Positions 49,744 to 61,060 of a stretch of 64,000 bases of DNA are shown here, piece after piece. This stretch comes from Siphonodentalium dalli (lineage: Eukaryota; Mollusca; Scaphopoda; Gadilida; Siphonodentaliidae). Made by a program: the position numbers and the translations under genes. Numbering within the stretch: the stretch's first letter is position 1; each line of letters starts with the position of its first letter. Under the pieces are notes generated by a model. It made no database searches. It was not told where the DNA came from and saw nothing but the letters and a program-made list of their open reading frames with translations. The DNA lies in NCBI GenBank assembly GCA_032622095.1, contig CP136067.1, positions 130,359,030 through 130,423,029 of the forward strand, given 5' to 3'.

Positions 49744-49850
49744 GGATTTGTTTATATTTTCTGTAGGAATTTGTTTATATTTTCGGTAGGGATTTGTTTA
49801 TATTTTCGGTAGGATTAGTTTATATTTTCGGTAGGGATTTAGGGATTAAC
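49744..49850. repeat. Four-copy 25-27-bp tandem repeat
   Basis: TTTATATTTTCGGTAGGGAT-type units occur four times in a row from GATTTGTTTATATTTTCTGT. Confidence 0.95.
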
Positions 49851-50104
49851 CATGGCACGTCATTTTATTTTGTAAATAGTCAACTGATTGATCAATTGCA
49901 ATTATAATTTGATCCGAATCAACATGACTGGCATGACATGCGAATTGATGATTGTGTTCACTTGAAGCTGAGGTGTACAATGAAGTCGTCGCTTTCCTTA
50001 AACAAATATTTCACGATAATCCCATCCTTCATGAACATAGACCATTGTCAATGAAAGTGTGTTTATTACTGGTGTCGCAGAACATACTGATGTGAGCGTT
50101 TCCG

Positions 50105-50470
50105 TCAGCAGGAGCAGAAATTTGGGCTGGTATTTAGCTCCGCGCACTTTTTTTGTGGTATGCTGCACGTAACTATATTAGCATTGTTAAATGTCTGAGA
50201 CAGTTTATGGTATGCTAGATGGAACCACGTGATGACTCGAGAAACACTGGCGTTGGTATTTGTGGAATCATTTGTTCCCAGGTGAAGAGTGCTGTAAACG
50301 ATTTTGTCATTGTCAATATTACGGTATGAAATGGCCTTCCCAATCAACTTATCAATCATGTTAATATGAGGCTCATTATATGAGCACCACCGAGCAGTCG
50401 GCATGTCAATACTAACGCTGAACAGGTCATTGTCGCATGGTTTCGAGCAAAAAGACACCCAGCATTTCAA
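50105..50470 (-). pseudogene. LINE ORF1 esterase-like (SGNH) remnant
   Basis: The minus frame contains DKIVYSTLHLGTNDSTNTNA followed by about 25 residues and IVTCSIPQK. This resembles SGNH-hydrolase/esterase segments in ORF1 proteins of CR1-group LINEs, where an hG.ND block precedes a '...sIPpr' strand. The N-terminal GDS serine block and the C-terminal DxxH block are not seen in this frame. It lies downstream, on the same strand, of the ORF1 knuckle region at 51062-51654, with frame breaks between. An ORF1 carrying an esterase is a known CR1-type architecture. Confidence 0.55.
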
Positions 50471-50734
50471 ACTCTCGTTAGTGTATCACGTGATACAACT
50501 TGAATGACAACAATTTCGGCTTTTTCAAATTTACTGTAGCGCAAATACAATAGACTTCGGCGGTTTAAATATTGGTCCAATTTGGACAATAATCAAGGAT
50601 ACGGAACTGCGCTGCCAGTCAGACTCAAAGCCCATTTAAATTTCGTTGATATTTCACTCCGATCACAAACAAATAATTATCATAATATTAATATAGACGA
50701 CTAAACAAAATTCCCGTTGTTTCAATGTTTGGTG

Positions 50735-50825
50735 AGACTTTGAAATCCTGGGTGTCATTTTGTTTGTTTGGGACACCCTGGGTGTCTTTTTGCCCGTTTG
50801 AGAGATCCTGTGTGTCTTTTTGTCA
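50735..50825. repeat. Three-unit CCTGGGTGTCTTTTTG repeat
   Basis: AATCCTGGGTGTCATTTTGT, ACCCTGGGTGTCTTTTTGCC and ATCCTGTGTGTCTTTTTGTC are spaced 32-35 bp apart. On the minus strand this encodes the repeated KxTPRxSQT motif in the decayed ORF1 region. Confidence 0.85.
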
Positions 50826-51061
50826 AAACGATGCGACAATGACACATTCAGCAATACTAACAACTCTACAGTTACTTGCGTTGAATATCAAAGTATCGAT
50901 CGCATGCGGGTGTGGTTCGTTGTAATCACTTTGTTTGTCCGGTGTTTGTTTAGCTTTTGTCTCGTGGTCCTGATGTGTGTTTTTGCGATTGGTGGGCGGA
51001 GCCTGTGGTTTATTTACAGTTTCACCAGTCGAATTCTTTAAGAAGTTGGCTACGTCAGTCA

Positions 51062-51654
51062 TCAGCATATCGAGCGATTGTTATATCTGTTGACGGGCAT
51101 TGTAAGGCGCTTGCATTGTAGTACACGTGACTTAACCTTGATTTTTGTGTCCTTCACCTTAGCACTTACTGCAAACTTGCAAACTACGATTACTGCTGAC
51201 TTCCTCTCTTCACATGTAGCTGTGGGAAAGTGAAGGGTCTCACAATACGCGCACTGTATCTGGGTCAAGTCGGAGAATACACGCAATGGATAGCCATGTA
51301 CGTGAATAATATTTGGAATTTCCGAACAGTCCTTTATTTGTATAAATCTGTTACCATTGTCAATTGAATATTGCCTGACTTTACCCCTTATTATGGTTTC
51401 ATTTACCACATCGCCATACTGTGTAAGCTGGTCAACGATGGTGGGATCAGGCAGTTCAAATGGCGCGTCTTTAATGGTGACCATAGTGACTTTATTTTCA
51501 ACATCAAATGGCTTGACCAAGTTTCCAAAAATTTTCATTCCCCTTTCCATGAGATTAGTTTTGGTTTCAATATTACTCACGGTGATGAAGCATTTCTCCA
51601 TAGTAACTTGAATAGCGTGCACGTTGTCCAACTGAATAATTCGCTATATACTCC
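51062..51654 (-). pseudogene. LINE ORF1 (gag-like) RRM-like and knuckle region
   Basis: The minus frame of about 190 codons reads QVTMEKCFITVSNIETKTNL near its start. It continues VTIKDAPFELPDPTIVDQL, NGNRFIQIKDCSEIPN and CAYCETLHFPTATC. The pattern (a 'v.i.dvP.e.pd..i...l..yG.v' RRM-like fold, a 'G.R..q..n' strand, then a CxxC...H.....C knuckle) is that of ORF1 nucleic-acid-binding proteins of CR1/Jockey-like LINEs. A stop lies just upstream of RIIQLDN and the frame after the knuckle loses similarity, so it is truncated and shifted. The codons use the TTG start only by chance; no real start is seen. Confidence 0.78.
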
Positions 51655-51849
51655 GAGCTACGTCCGTCTCGTTAATCCGGCCGAACATTCTAATGTCGAA
51701 AGCAACTGTCAAGTTACGCTTAATTTTAAATCCATTGTCAATGTGAATCCAACTGATATTTAATATAAAGTGGAATGAGTATCATAGTAACACACGTTTG
51801 CAGTGCCGAATACTAATCAATTATGTCAACTAGATCGTAATATCCACCG

Positions 51850-52655
51850 CTTTTATAGCACATACTCGACTATGGGTAAATAATCATATTCGACATTGCT
51901 ATGTGGTTTACGCACCACAGACTGTTAACGGCCTAGCCAATGGCAGCATACGACATTATTGTAAACAATACGTAGTCTACCAATATTCATCTTACAATCA
52001 TCTGTAAATTCATGTGAGGACTTGACAAATAATAGTGAGGTGTGGGATGAAGACATTAGAGATGATTGGACACCAATTCTGAGGATTTTATAAATTGATC
52101 AAAGAGTGTTTGGTGGGAAGATTACGTTGCATGATCGTTGAAAGTAGAAATAATTCGTCAAATTGATGTTTTAAGTTTCTCAATTAATTTTGTCGCTTGA
52201 ATAATATATATATGATATTCGCACTTTTGTCGCTGGCCTGCGGTCACCAACAAAACCTTCTAATCGGAGTGGATGAGACATGTTATATGTCACTGTGATC
52301 CTGTGTATGACATGCAGCTAAAATGCGGGCATATAACTATATACCAGTGCATTTGTTAATGCTATTTCTTTACTGCTTAGACAGCATGTCCACTGCATCA
52401 GTTATCTGAAATTCAGGATATCAGATAGGCAGTACAAAGTTCTGCTATATTTACAAGAAGAAAGCACCAGTGCTGTATACATTGAGAGTTCATTCCCAAC
52501 AATACCCTGACTATCAACAGCTGGTGTGAATACTGAATACCATGCAGTGAAGAAAATATGTGATGACCGACATATATTTCAAACTTCAATACCATATATT
52601 TCCGTCACTTTTCTTGATAGTAATCTGCCAAGCTGTGCCACATTAAGATCAAAAG

Positions 52656-52658
<3 letters not shown>
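51850..52658. repeat. Segmental direct duplication, copy 1
   Basis: Matches 62200-63335 in direct orientation over its length: CACATACTCGACTATGGGTA, GGTGGGAAGATTACGTTGCA, TGAATACCATGCAGTGAAGA and AATCTGCCAAGCTGTGCCAC. Divergence is substantial (about 20% by eye), so the duplication is old. No coding content recognised. Confidence 0.92.

Positions 52659-52700
<42 letters not shown>
52659..52700. repeat. (AT)21 microsatellite
   Basis: An uninterrupted AT run exactly at the junction between the segmental duplication and the 3' end of the Penelope-like element. Confidence 0.98.
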
Positions 52701-52703
<3 letters not shown>

Positions 52704-53600
52704 CCAAAATAATGGAGACATGACTTATAAAACGATCATTTAATACATTTGTAAGTCTAGAGGCCTTTCGTGCTTAGTATCATTGCACTCTTCAGTAGAC
52801 TGTTATTGTCGTACGTAATAGACGCAAGGGAGATAACTCTCCCATGCACTTCCGGCTATTACGTCTTACAGGATTTTGAAGAAATCTTCCCGAATATTGC
52901 GATGTATTTTGCTCTGGTACATCTTGCAGAACGGGAAGACATGGAAACTCTTTCTGCCATAATCGTCCAGATGGGCACTCAATGGAATCTTCCTGTATTC
53001 TGGCTGCTTAATATGCTGTCAGTGGATTCGCATACGCTCAACCACAATATTGCCAGTTTCCCAAATATAGCTTTCTCCGCATCCATCACACATTATACAA
53101 TATATCAGATTTACTGTCTTGCACGTCATATCGGCATCGGTGTATATCTTCATACCGTTTTTAAGGGTAATAGTATTTCCTTCTATGATGTGCTGGCACG
53201 CTTTACATCTGGGATCACCACATTTGTTGACTTTATATTACTTAGATATGTTTGTCTTGAATTTAGCACCAGTGAGCATGTGTTTTAGGTTCCTTGGTTG
53301 ACGCTTGCTGGGTAAAATGTCCGCTTTGGTATCCCAAAGATCGCATTTCATTACTGGTATGAAGAATTGGTAGTAATTCTTGGGCTTTTGCAGATATATT
53401 AAAGTGGTGTGGATTGTGTGTTGTCACAAAAGGAATAATGTTAGTTTCTGAGGACTTCTGTTTGGCAGTTCGTAATTCATTTTCTCGAATGAGTTGGGCT
53501 CTCTGAATCCCATTTGTAATCAAACCTTTTGGATAATGTTGTTTCGATAAGAATGACTCTAATTCCTTTAGTTTGATTGAATCTGACTCTGCTGATATTT
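52701..53600 (-). pseudogene. Penelope-like element C-terminus (RT tail and GIY-YIG endonuclease)
   Basis: The minus strand from about 53597 reads SAESDSIKLKELESFLSKQH then YPKGLITNGIQRAQLI and NIIPFVTTHNP. This is the conserved stretch after the RT in Penelope-like elements ('...L..rGYp...i..a...' and 'i.fV.Ty.p'). In another frame from about 53224 comes KCGDPRCKACQHI, then LIYCIMCDGCGESYIWETG, the Cys-rich linker and the GIY-YIG (here ..SYIWETG) endonuclease. An in-frame stop interrupts it at ERMRIH*, and the coding ends at 52866. At least one frameshift and one stop make it inactive. The RT core is missing: at about 53573-53600 it runs into transposon A. A hammerhead motif follows the coding part, as is known for this class. 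The 172-codon plus-strand frame across it is a shadow. Confidence 0.88.
52754..52803 (-). ncRNA. Hammerhead ribozyme (type I, minimal helix III)
   Basis: Read on the minus strand. Helix I is AGTCTA paired with TAGACT. The core is CTGAAGA (C3 to A9; position 7 is variable). Helix II is GTGC/GCAC with an 11-nt loop. GAAA follows (G12, A13, A14, A15.1), then a GGCC loop closed by the single A15.1-U16.1 pair, and C17 at the cleavage site just before helix I closes. All invariant core positions are present. Hammerheads with such tiny helix III are known from Penelope-like elements and usually work as dimers. Placement just after the GIY-YIG coding remnant agrees. Confidence 0.8.
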
Positions 53601-55856
53601 AATATGTATTATTAATTGTTTGTATTCAATACAATGATCCGGAAATCATTCTGTGTTATGCGGGTCCGTCTTAACTTGAGTTCGAATTAAGATAAGTTCC
53701 CTACCTTAGCACTCACCTATTTTTATACCGATCGCCATTTTGTGTCATTGATCGCAGTCGCTTTACAAACTATTGTTTTTTTGGTAAAATGTTACCTTTT
53801 CTGGTGTGTACAGTTTTTATCAAGACGGTCTGATTTCGGTTCCTTTATTAGCAGGACAGGTTTCAATTCTACGAAAACCGGCTTAATCATTGACATTTTC
53901 CACTAAGTTGTGACAACTGGGCCGTATATGATCTGGAGTAGAGATTCATGGCATGATCTGAGGTCGGCTGTAACCTGACATAATCGGACTCAGCACTGAT
54001 GTTGAAATAGACAGTGCTGTGACTACCAAAACACTGGCACATTTACTGACACAAGAGGATAAAGGTACAGTTAACACGAGCTTCGATGTCAGCCAATAGT
54101 GACAATAATAACAACAACGAGCAGCTATTACTACTAGAATGTGGACAAGGACCTGTTGTTCAATCCAGTTGACATTATTCTGATTGGTTGAAAGCGCATG
54201 CATGTACATTTACAAGAGAGGATATACATGCACTGTCCGCACCAGTGTAATTAACAAGAGCTTCAATGTCAACAACAACACCGTAAACAATGAACCGACA
54301 CCGCACAATATGGATGATCACATATCTACAATTCCAACTTACAAGTACAACTTTACAATTACATAGACCAATTCATCCCGTGTTCATCAATTTTCATTGA
54401 AACGTGTGGATATGAGATATTGCCATCATTCGCAATGTTATCGTCAAGTTATAACGACAATTTATCGGGAGTGCACTATAGGTTGGAAGGCCTTATCAAA
54501 CTATCTTTACTCACTGATATTGATACTAAGTGTTGTGATACCAGTATACAGTTTGATGCAACATGCTGTAAAATGTCATCGAAAAATGTTCGACTACAGG
54601 AGAACATTGTTGCCAAGTAATTATTGGATCTGCTGTTGTCTTGAAGGTTTCAATCCCAACTAGCTGTTACTATTATATAGTGCCAGTAAAAAGAAGTGGT
54701 AATATTAAGCGCGCTATTTTCAAAATTGTGACATTTAAATCAAATTATTGCTTCTTCTATATTGTTTATTGTATAAATAGAGACAATGTTTAGATTTATA
54801 TATAATTATAGTTGTAAATACTATATGTACACTATATTCACAGTATTTATCTAATAAAAATATAACACTGTCGGGTCAGTATGAAATTTAGCGCGCTTAG
54901 TATCGCAATCTTTTGCGTTCAATATCGCAATAATAAGCGTGACATATTTTTGGTATTGTGCTATAATTACGCCTTTTTTAAATTAAGCGAGCTCAATATC
55001 ACAATAAAGGTGCGCCTAAAAATACCACTTCTTCTGACTGGTACTGTATTGTTATGATTTACAGATTAACCTGTTAACACACAAACTGTGTTTACAAGTG
55101 ACTGAAAAATTTCACGCCTTAAAAAGTATGCCATTAAGATGTTTTATTTTTATATGTACATAAATTTGAGTTTTAACTGTGAAACATGTAGTTTTGTTCT
55201 TTTTATGACTTAAAAGAGCATGCCGGTTCATGTTTTAGAAGGTCTAAATTAGTATTACTCATAACTGAATAGTAATGGGTTGGCTTTTCAGCTATTACCA
55301 GTATCGATTTTTATTTACAGCCATATTTATACAGTAGTTAGTGAAATGCGAGCACATTACGCGTGCGCGGCCTTTTTCCGGATTTAATTCCACGAGGCAG
55401 ATAACTAGTTTGATCCTCTGCAATTGAGGATTTATATTTTATCAAAACTATGATCGTAATAGAAGAACTGGGATGTATTTTTCAGTTACGAATAATAATA
55501 GTTTCGACAATTCAAAAACATATTAATCGTAATGCCTACCGGGAAATCATATTGTCACAATGGGAACCTGGCTAATTCTACGGTAAATTAGCAAATTAAG
55601 AGCTAAAAATTGGTGTTGACCCATGAGAAATACCATTTGTCTGACCTTTATTAGTTACGGTCTTCATATTCATTAAACGGCGTTGAACCGTAAAAAATAC
55701 AACGGTCTGACAGTTACTGGTTAAAGTCTGCCAGTTACTTAAACGGTTTTATACCGTGGAACATGCCACAGCTTGACCTTATGTTTAACGGTCAAAGGTT
55801 GGTAGCGATGTTGCACGGTCTCAGACGTTAAAGCGACGGGCTTTTTTCTAACAGTG
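53573..55856 (-). mobile_element. Transposon A (truncated, inverted relative of B)
   Basis: Reverse complement of most of 56519-58998, ending at 55856 with TTTTTTCTAACAGTG, the same end as B. Shared landmarks include CTGATATTTAATATGTATTA (53590), GTTAGTGAAATGCGAGCACA (55339), AAACGGTTTTATACCGTGGA (55740) and the nested MITE at 54678. The other terminal repeat and about 210 bp are missing at the Penelope junction. No transposase recognised. Confidence 0.88.
54678..55046. mobile_element. TA-flanked MITE inside transposon A (369 bp)
   Basis: TAGTGCCAGTAAAAAGAAGT at the left pairs with ACTTCTTCTGACTGGTACTG at the right, between TA sites. The interior is rich in AATATTAAGCGCG/GCGCTTAATATT-like words. 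The orthologous MITE lies at 57382-57885 in B, so it was already in the ancestor of A and B. Confidence 0.8.
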
Positions 55857-56518
55857 CAGTAATAAAGTAATATATGTTGATGTTGTTGCATTCCATATGT
55901 ATGCATGCATAGATGTGGGTGGTGGTAGAAAATACAGTTTTTAGTGAAATAAAGTGTTGCCGAGTCATACGCGCATAGCGCACAAAGGAACCACAGGCCC
56001 CCTGCAGCTGAATAAATGGTCACAACAGGAGTCTGTTTCCATATATGCATAAACTGGGTGCTAATATGGTATTTTGATTTGCGAGTTCATCAGTGTGAAC
56101 ATAAGTAATGAATGTTGTCTTTGTTGTGAAAGCTGTACATTGAGTGTTAATCGAAGGAGTGCTGGTATACCCGGAAGATGGCGAATGGACGCAGTCTGAC
56201 CTCCTGCCAGTGGGTATCGTTCAGTAGATTTGCAGGAACTCGATTAGAAAAACCACATTCCCGGGCCGGCACTACATGTAACACAGTGTAAAACAATACC
56301 CACGACGCCACATAGCGCTAGTTTAATCTTTCAATTGAGTGTAAATCTGATGAAAGTTTGTATAAAATATAAAAATTAGCTCGAAGCGCGCTTTTTCAAT
56401 ATCATAATGTGCGCTCCTCACACACATCCGCTCCCAAATAAAGGCTCCTGAATGGAGCATGTTTCAGTTAGTACATATAGTTATAAAGCATTGTATATTG
56501 TGTTGCGTTACATGCTTA
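55857..56518. repeat. Interspacer with target repeat units
   Basis: TTCCATATGTATGCATGCAT then GATGTGGGTGGTGGTAGAAA (about 55891) matches 59424-59460 and the interrupted unit formed by 56461-56518 plus 59209-59260. These are diverged direct copies of one local repeat into which transposon B inserted. No gene. Confidence 0.75.
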
Positions 56519-59208
56519 CACTGTTAGAAAAAATACCGTCGCTTTAACGGTCTGAGACCGCGCAACATCGCTGCCAACATTTGACCGTTAAACATACGGT
56601 CAGGCCGTCGCATGTTCCACGGTATAAAACCGTTTAAGTAACTGGCAGACCGTAACCAGTAACTGTCAGACCGTTGTATTATTTACGGTTCAGCACCGTT
56701 TAATTAATATCAAGACCGTAACTAATAAAGGTCAGACAAATGGTATTTTTCATAGGTCAACACCAAGTTTTTGCTCTTAATTTGCTAATTTACCATAGAA
56801 TTAGCCAGGTTCCCATGGTGACAATATGATTTCCCGACAGGCATTACCATTCATACGTTTTTGAATGGTCGAAACTAGTATTATTCGTAACTGAAAAATA
56901 CATCTTAGTTCTTATGTTACGATCACAGTTTTGATAAAATGTAAATTCTCAATGCATAAAGTGATAGACAATACTTATGAAACTTTGCAGTTTGCAGAGG
57001 ACCAAGCTTGTTATCTGCCTCTTAGAATTTAATCCGAAAAAGGCTGCGCACGCGTAATGTGTTCGCCTTTCACTAACTACTGTATAAATATGGCTGTAAA
57101 TAAAAAACGATACTAGTATTAGCTTATAAGCCAACACATCACTATTCAGTTATGAGTAATACTAATTTCGACCATTCTAAAACTTGAATCGGCATGCCCT
57201 TTTAAGCCACAACAAGAGCAACAAGGCTCCATGTTTCACAGTGAAAACTCAAATTTGTGTACATGTAAAAGTAAAATACCTTAATGGCATACTTGTTGGT
57301 AACATGTAAGGCGTGAAATTGTCCAGTCACTTGTAAACACAGTTTTTGTTTTAACAGGTGAATCCGTACATCATGATAATACAGTACCAGTCAGAAGAAG
57401 TGGTATTTTTAGCCGCACCTTTATTGCGATATTGAGCTCGCTTAATTTAGAAAAAGGCGTAATTATAGCACAATACCAAAAATATGTCACGATTATTATT
57501 GCAATATTGAACGCAAAATATTGCGAAACTAAGCACGCTAAATTCCATACGTTCCCGGATAGTGTTAAATTTATATTATATAAATACTGTGCATATAGTG
57601 TACATATAGATAACATATAGCATTCACAACTATAATTATATACATATCTAAAACATTGTCTCTATTTATACAATAAACAATATAGAAGAAGCAATAATTT
57701 GCTTTAATGTCACAATTTTGAGCGCAAATGTCGCAATATTAAGCGCAAAATATTGAGATATTAAGTGCAAAATATTGCAATAATATCACTAGCGACATGC
57801 TTATAAGCGTTTCCACTTGCAATATTATTGCGATATTGGGCGCGAAAATAGGCGATTAATATACCACTTCTTTTGACTGGTACAGTATATCAATAACAGC
57901 TAGTTTGGATCGGAACCTTCAAGACAACAGCAGATCCCATAATAACTGTGCACAATGACTTGGCGACAATGTTCTCCTGTTCTCGCACATTTTCCAAGAA
58001 ATTTTAAAGCATGATGCATCAAACTCACTGTATACTGGTATCACAACACTTAGTATCAATATCAGTGAGTCAGCCAAAGGTAGCTTGATAAGAACATCCA
58101 ACCAATAGTGTACTCCCGGTAAATTGTTGTAATAACTTGACGATAACATGGCGAGTGATGACACTGTCTCATATCCACACGTTTCAATGAACATTGATGA
58201 ACACAGGATGAATTGGTCAGTGTAATTGTAAAGTTGGAATTGTAGAAATGTGATCATCCGTCACTGCGCGGCGTCAGTTCACTGTTTACGGTGTTGTTGT
58301 TGACGATACTGAAGCTCTTGTGAATTACATTGGTGCGTACAGTGCATTTACATGTATATCCTCTCTTGTAAATGTGAATGCATGTGCTTTGAAACAATCT
58401 GATTCAGAACACTGTCAACTGGATTCTCAACATTCCAATAGTAATAGCTGCTCGTTGAGTCGTTGTTGTTATTATTGTCACTATTGGTTGACACCGAAGC
58501 TCGTGTTAATTGTACCTGTATCCTCTCGTGTCAGTAAATGTGCCAGTGTTTTGATACTAAGTCACAACACTGTCAATTTCAACATCATCACTGAGTCGAA
58601 TGAAGTCAGAACCCCGATCACGCAATGAATCGATTGGCATGAATCTCTACTATCTAGTTTAGTGGAAATTGTCAATGATTAAGCCAATTTTCGCAGAATT
58701 GAAATTTGTCCGGTTATCAAAGGAACCGAAATCAGACCGTCTCAACAACTGTCCACAATCGAACAGGTAACAGTTTCCCCAAAAAACGATAGTTTGGATC
58801 AAATATGCAACGCCAAAGAAAAATGGCGAAAAAAATGATATGATTGCTAAAACGCGAACTTAAACCCGGAATAACGTACTAATCAATATACGTACCGATC
58901 AATATACTCATCAATATACGTTCTGACCGCATAACACAGAATGAATGCCGGATTAATAATACATATTAAATATCAGCAGAGTAAGATTCAGTCATACTGT
59001 ATGGAGTCATTGTCGTATATAATATGGTCGCCGATAAATATACTATTGAATTTTGACGGCATGACTTTGAATCACGAAAATATTTAATTTAGACAATTTT
59101 CATGGGCACATAAAATAACGGTATGGGACCGTCAAACTGATGAAACGATATTGGACCGTAGATTATGACGGCCCGAAACCGTCGAACCGACAGCAATTTC
59201 TAACAGTG
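56519..59208 (+). mobile_element. Transposon B (2690 bp) with 10-bp target duplication
   Basis: Starts CACTGTTAGAAA and ends TTTCTAACAGTG. The flanks are TACATGCTTA (56509-56518) and TACATGCATA (59209-59218), nine of ten identical. Both subterminal regions (about 56540-56740 and 59115-59190) are packed with ACGGT/ACCGT motifs, possible transposase-binding arrays. A 9-10-bp duplication suggests a Mutator-like (MULE) mechanism, but a TIR this short and the lack of a transposase leave the superfamily open. Non-autonomous. Confidence 0.85.
57382..57885. mobile_element. TA-flanked MITE inside transposon B (504 bp)
   Basis: CAGTACCAGTCAGAAGAAGT and CTTCTTTTGACTGGTACAG are the terminal repeats, between TA at 57380-57381 and 57886-57887. 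CAGT ends with TA target sites fit Tc1/mariner-type MITEs. The inside has repeated TTGCGATATT and AAGCGCAAAATATTG words. Confidence 0.82.
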
Positions 59209-59600
59209 TACATGCATATACGTGGGTCGGGGTAGAAAGTACGGTTTGGCTGCTGAATAAAGACTCCAAATGGGGGTGGGGTCTGTTCAAGATAAATATG
59301 TGCGCGAAGCGCACATGCACACCAAGGGTCATATGCCTCCTCCGCCTTGAATACATATTCCAGAATTGCGTTTGTTTCAGTTAGTATATAGTAATACAGT
59401 AATATGCTGATTTTGTTTCGTTCCATGTATGCATGCGTATATATGGGGTAGGCGCATAAATACAGTTTGTAGTGAAATAGAGTGTTCCCACGCGCATGCA
59501 TGGAATGACACAAATGACAACAAAAATAGAGAGACGCGTGACCATTCCATTTTTATCTAATACAGAGATGAGAAATATTTGTTCATGACCGCGGGCACCA
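59209..59600. repeat. Target repeat units right of transposon B
   Basis: ACGTGGGTCGGGGTAGAAAG (59220) is the second half of the unit broken by B. A further unit runs from GTTTCAGTTAGTATATAGTA (59367) to AAATACAGTTTGTAGTGAAA (59458). Confidence 0.7.
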
Positions 59601-61060
59601 GAAAGAAACAAGGATTAGTTATATACCCGTCATTTTGTGACGGGCAATCTCCTAGTAGCTACATAATACTCTATGATTCGACACAATAATGGTCGTGTGC
59701 GACGTGGTTACTGAGAATTACTGTCACAGGCAAACCAGATAGATTTTAATCGGTATGACTTTATCCGAAATGTTCAACATAAAGAAGCATATGTTGAATT
59801 TTCAACACACTTACATTATTTGCCGTAAATGTGACAACCAATATGACAGCTATAGTTACAATTTCAGATCCTAATGATATTTATTACATGTTATATGTAA
59901 TAATAGCAACCACACGCATGCCGTTCGTTATTTGCGTACAGGCTTGACAACTGTGTAGACACTATTACACCGGAAGTCGTGATATCGCCGGTATTGTGAT
60001 GGTTCTTGACTGATTTGTTACGGTTCCTTATGATCAAAAATAATCATTTTCGGGACATTATAGATGTCTTGAATACATTAGACATTCCCAAACGAACATG
60101 ATGGACTATATGAAGGGAGAGCTGGCTCAAAAAGATATCAGCCCAATATATATGACGCATATCTCATGACGGCAGATAATAGATAGATAAATGTCAACAT
60201 ATGTATTTTACTAAAATGTTTTTTTTGATTTCAGGGAATCCACATGTAACTATACAAATTGTAACAATAAATTGAATAAATTAAAACAAAAACCGAACAG
60301 AGGCATGAATACGAGCCGTTTTATCGAAACCTGAACTTTAGATCACAATTAACTCTGATATAGCTTGTTAAGTTTGTAATTATCAGCATGTAATTACTGA
60401 AAATCAAGCCATGTAAACGTAATTCCTTTGCTTTCGGTGGCATATCGACTGTGAAACACATTCTGAACACGAACACTGAGTATAACATATACCCGTGTTA
60501 TTATTCGGTACAGTAGCTGATGAAATATCCCAACATGGTTGATAATTTGGAGCATTAGTCTCATAATACCAACTTAATATTAGTGCTACGGTTCTATTCC
60601 AATGCAATCACGACTGTTACGGTTCTCTGCATGATATTTAGTCCAACATGTTCTGCACTTTGGGCAAGTACAGTTTTGTGTATCAGATGGTTCAAACCGG
60701 ATAATGACTGTAGCGTATGCTATCTACATAATCCAGCATGGATATTAATAAATAAGTTTATAGCTGCCTATGGTATCACATAAGATTAAGTGACATTACC
60801 TTCACTTAGATTGGCAGAGAAAACATACATATTGGAAGTCATGTGGTGTTTAGGATAATATGTAGTCACGTTCGCCCATATTATTGACCCAATGAAATTA
60901 GACTGCTCATGTCATGATATTATGATCGTTTTAAACGGACACGGCTCATTGCGGCTTCAAAATTATGTCTGGATGATTTGGTAGTATGTATCAAAGTGTT
61001 TGCAAAATACAAGAACTATTGATATATAAACCGGCGTCCTATGCTCTGAGAAATACTTAC
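59601..61060. other. No gene seen
   Basis: Short frames only (for example 60404-60607 minus and 60583-60783 plus). No recognised motifs. Confidence 0.35.

Noticed and set aside
52770-53288. 172-codon plus-strand frame with an apparent hydrophobic N-terminus
   Set aside because: It lies antisense to clear Penelope-like GIY-YIG coding sequence on the minus strand, so it is a shadow.
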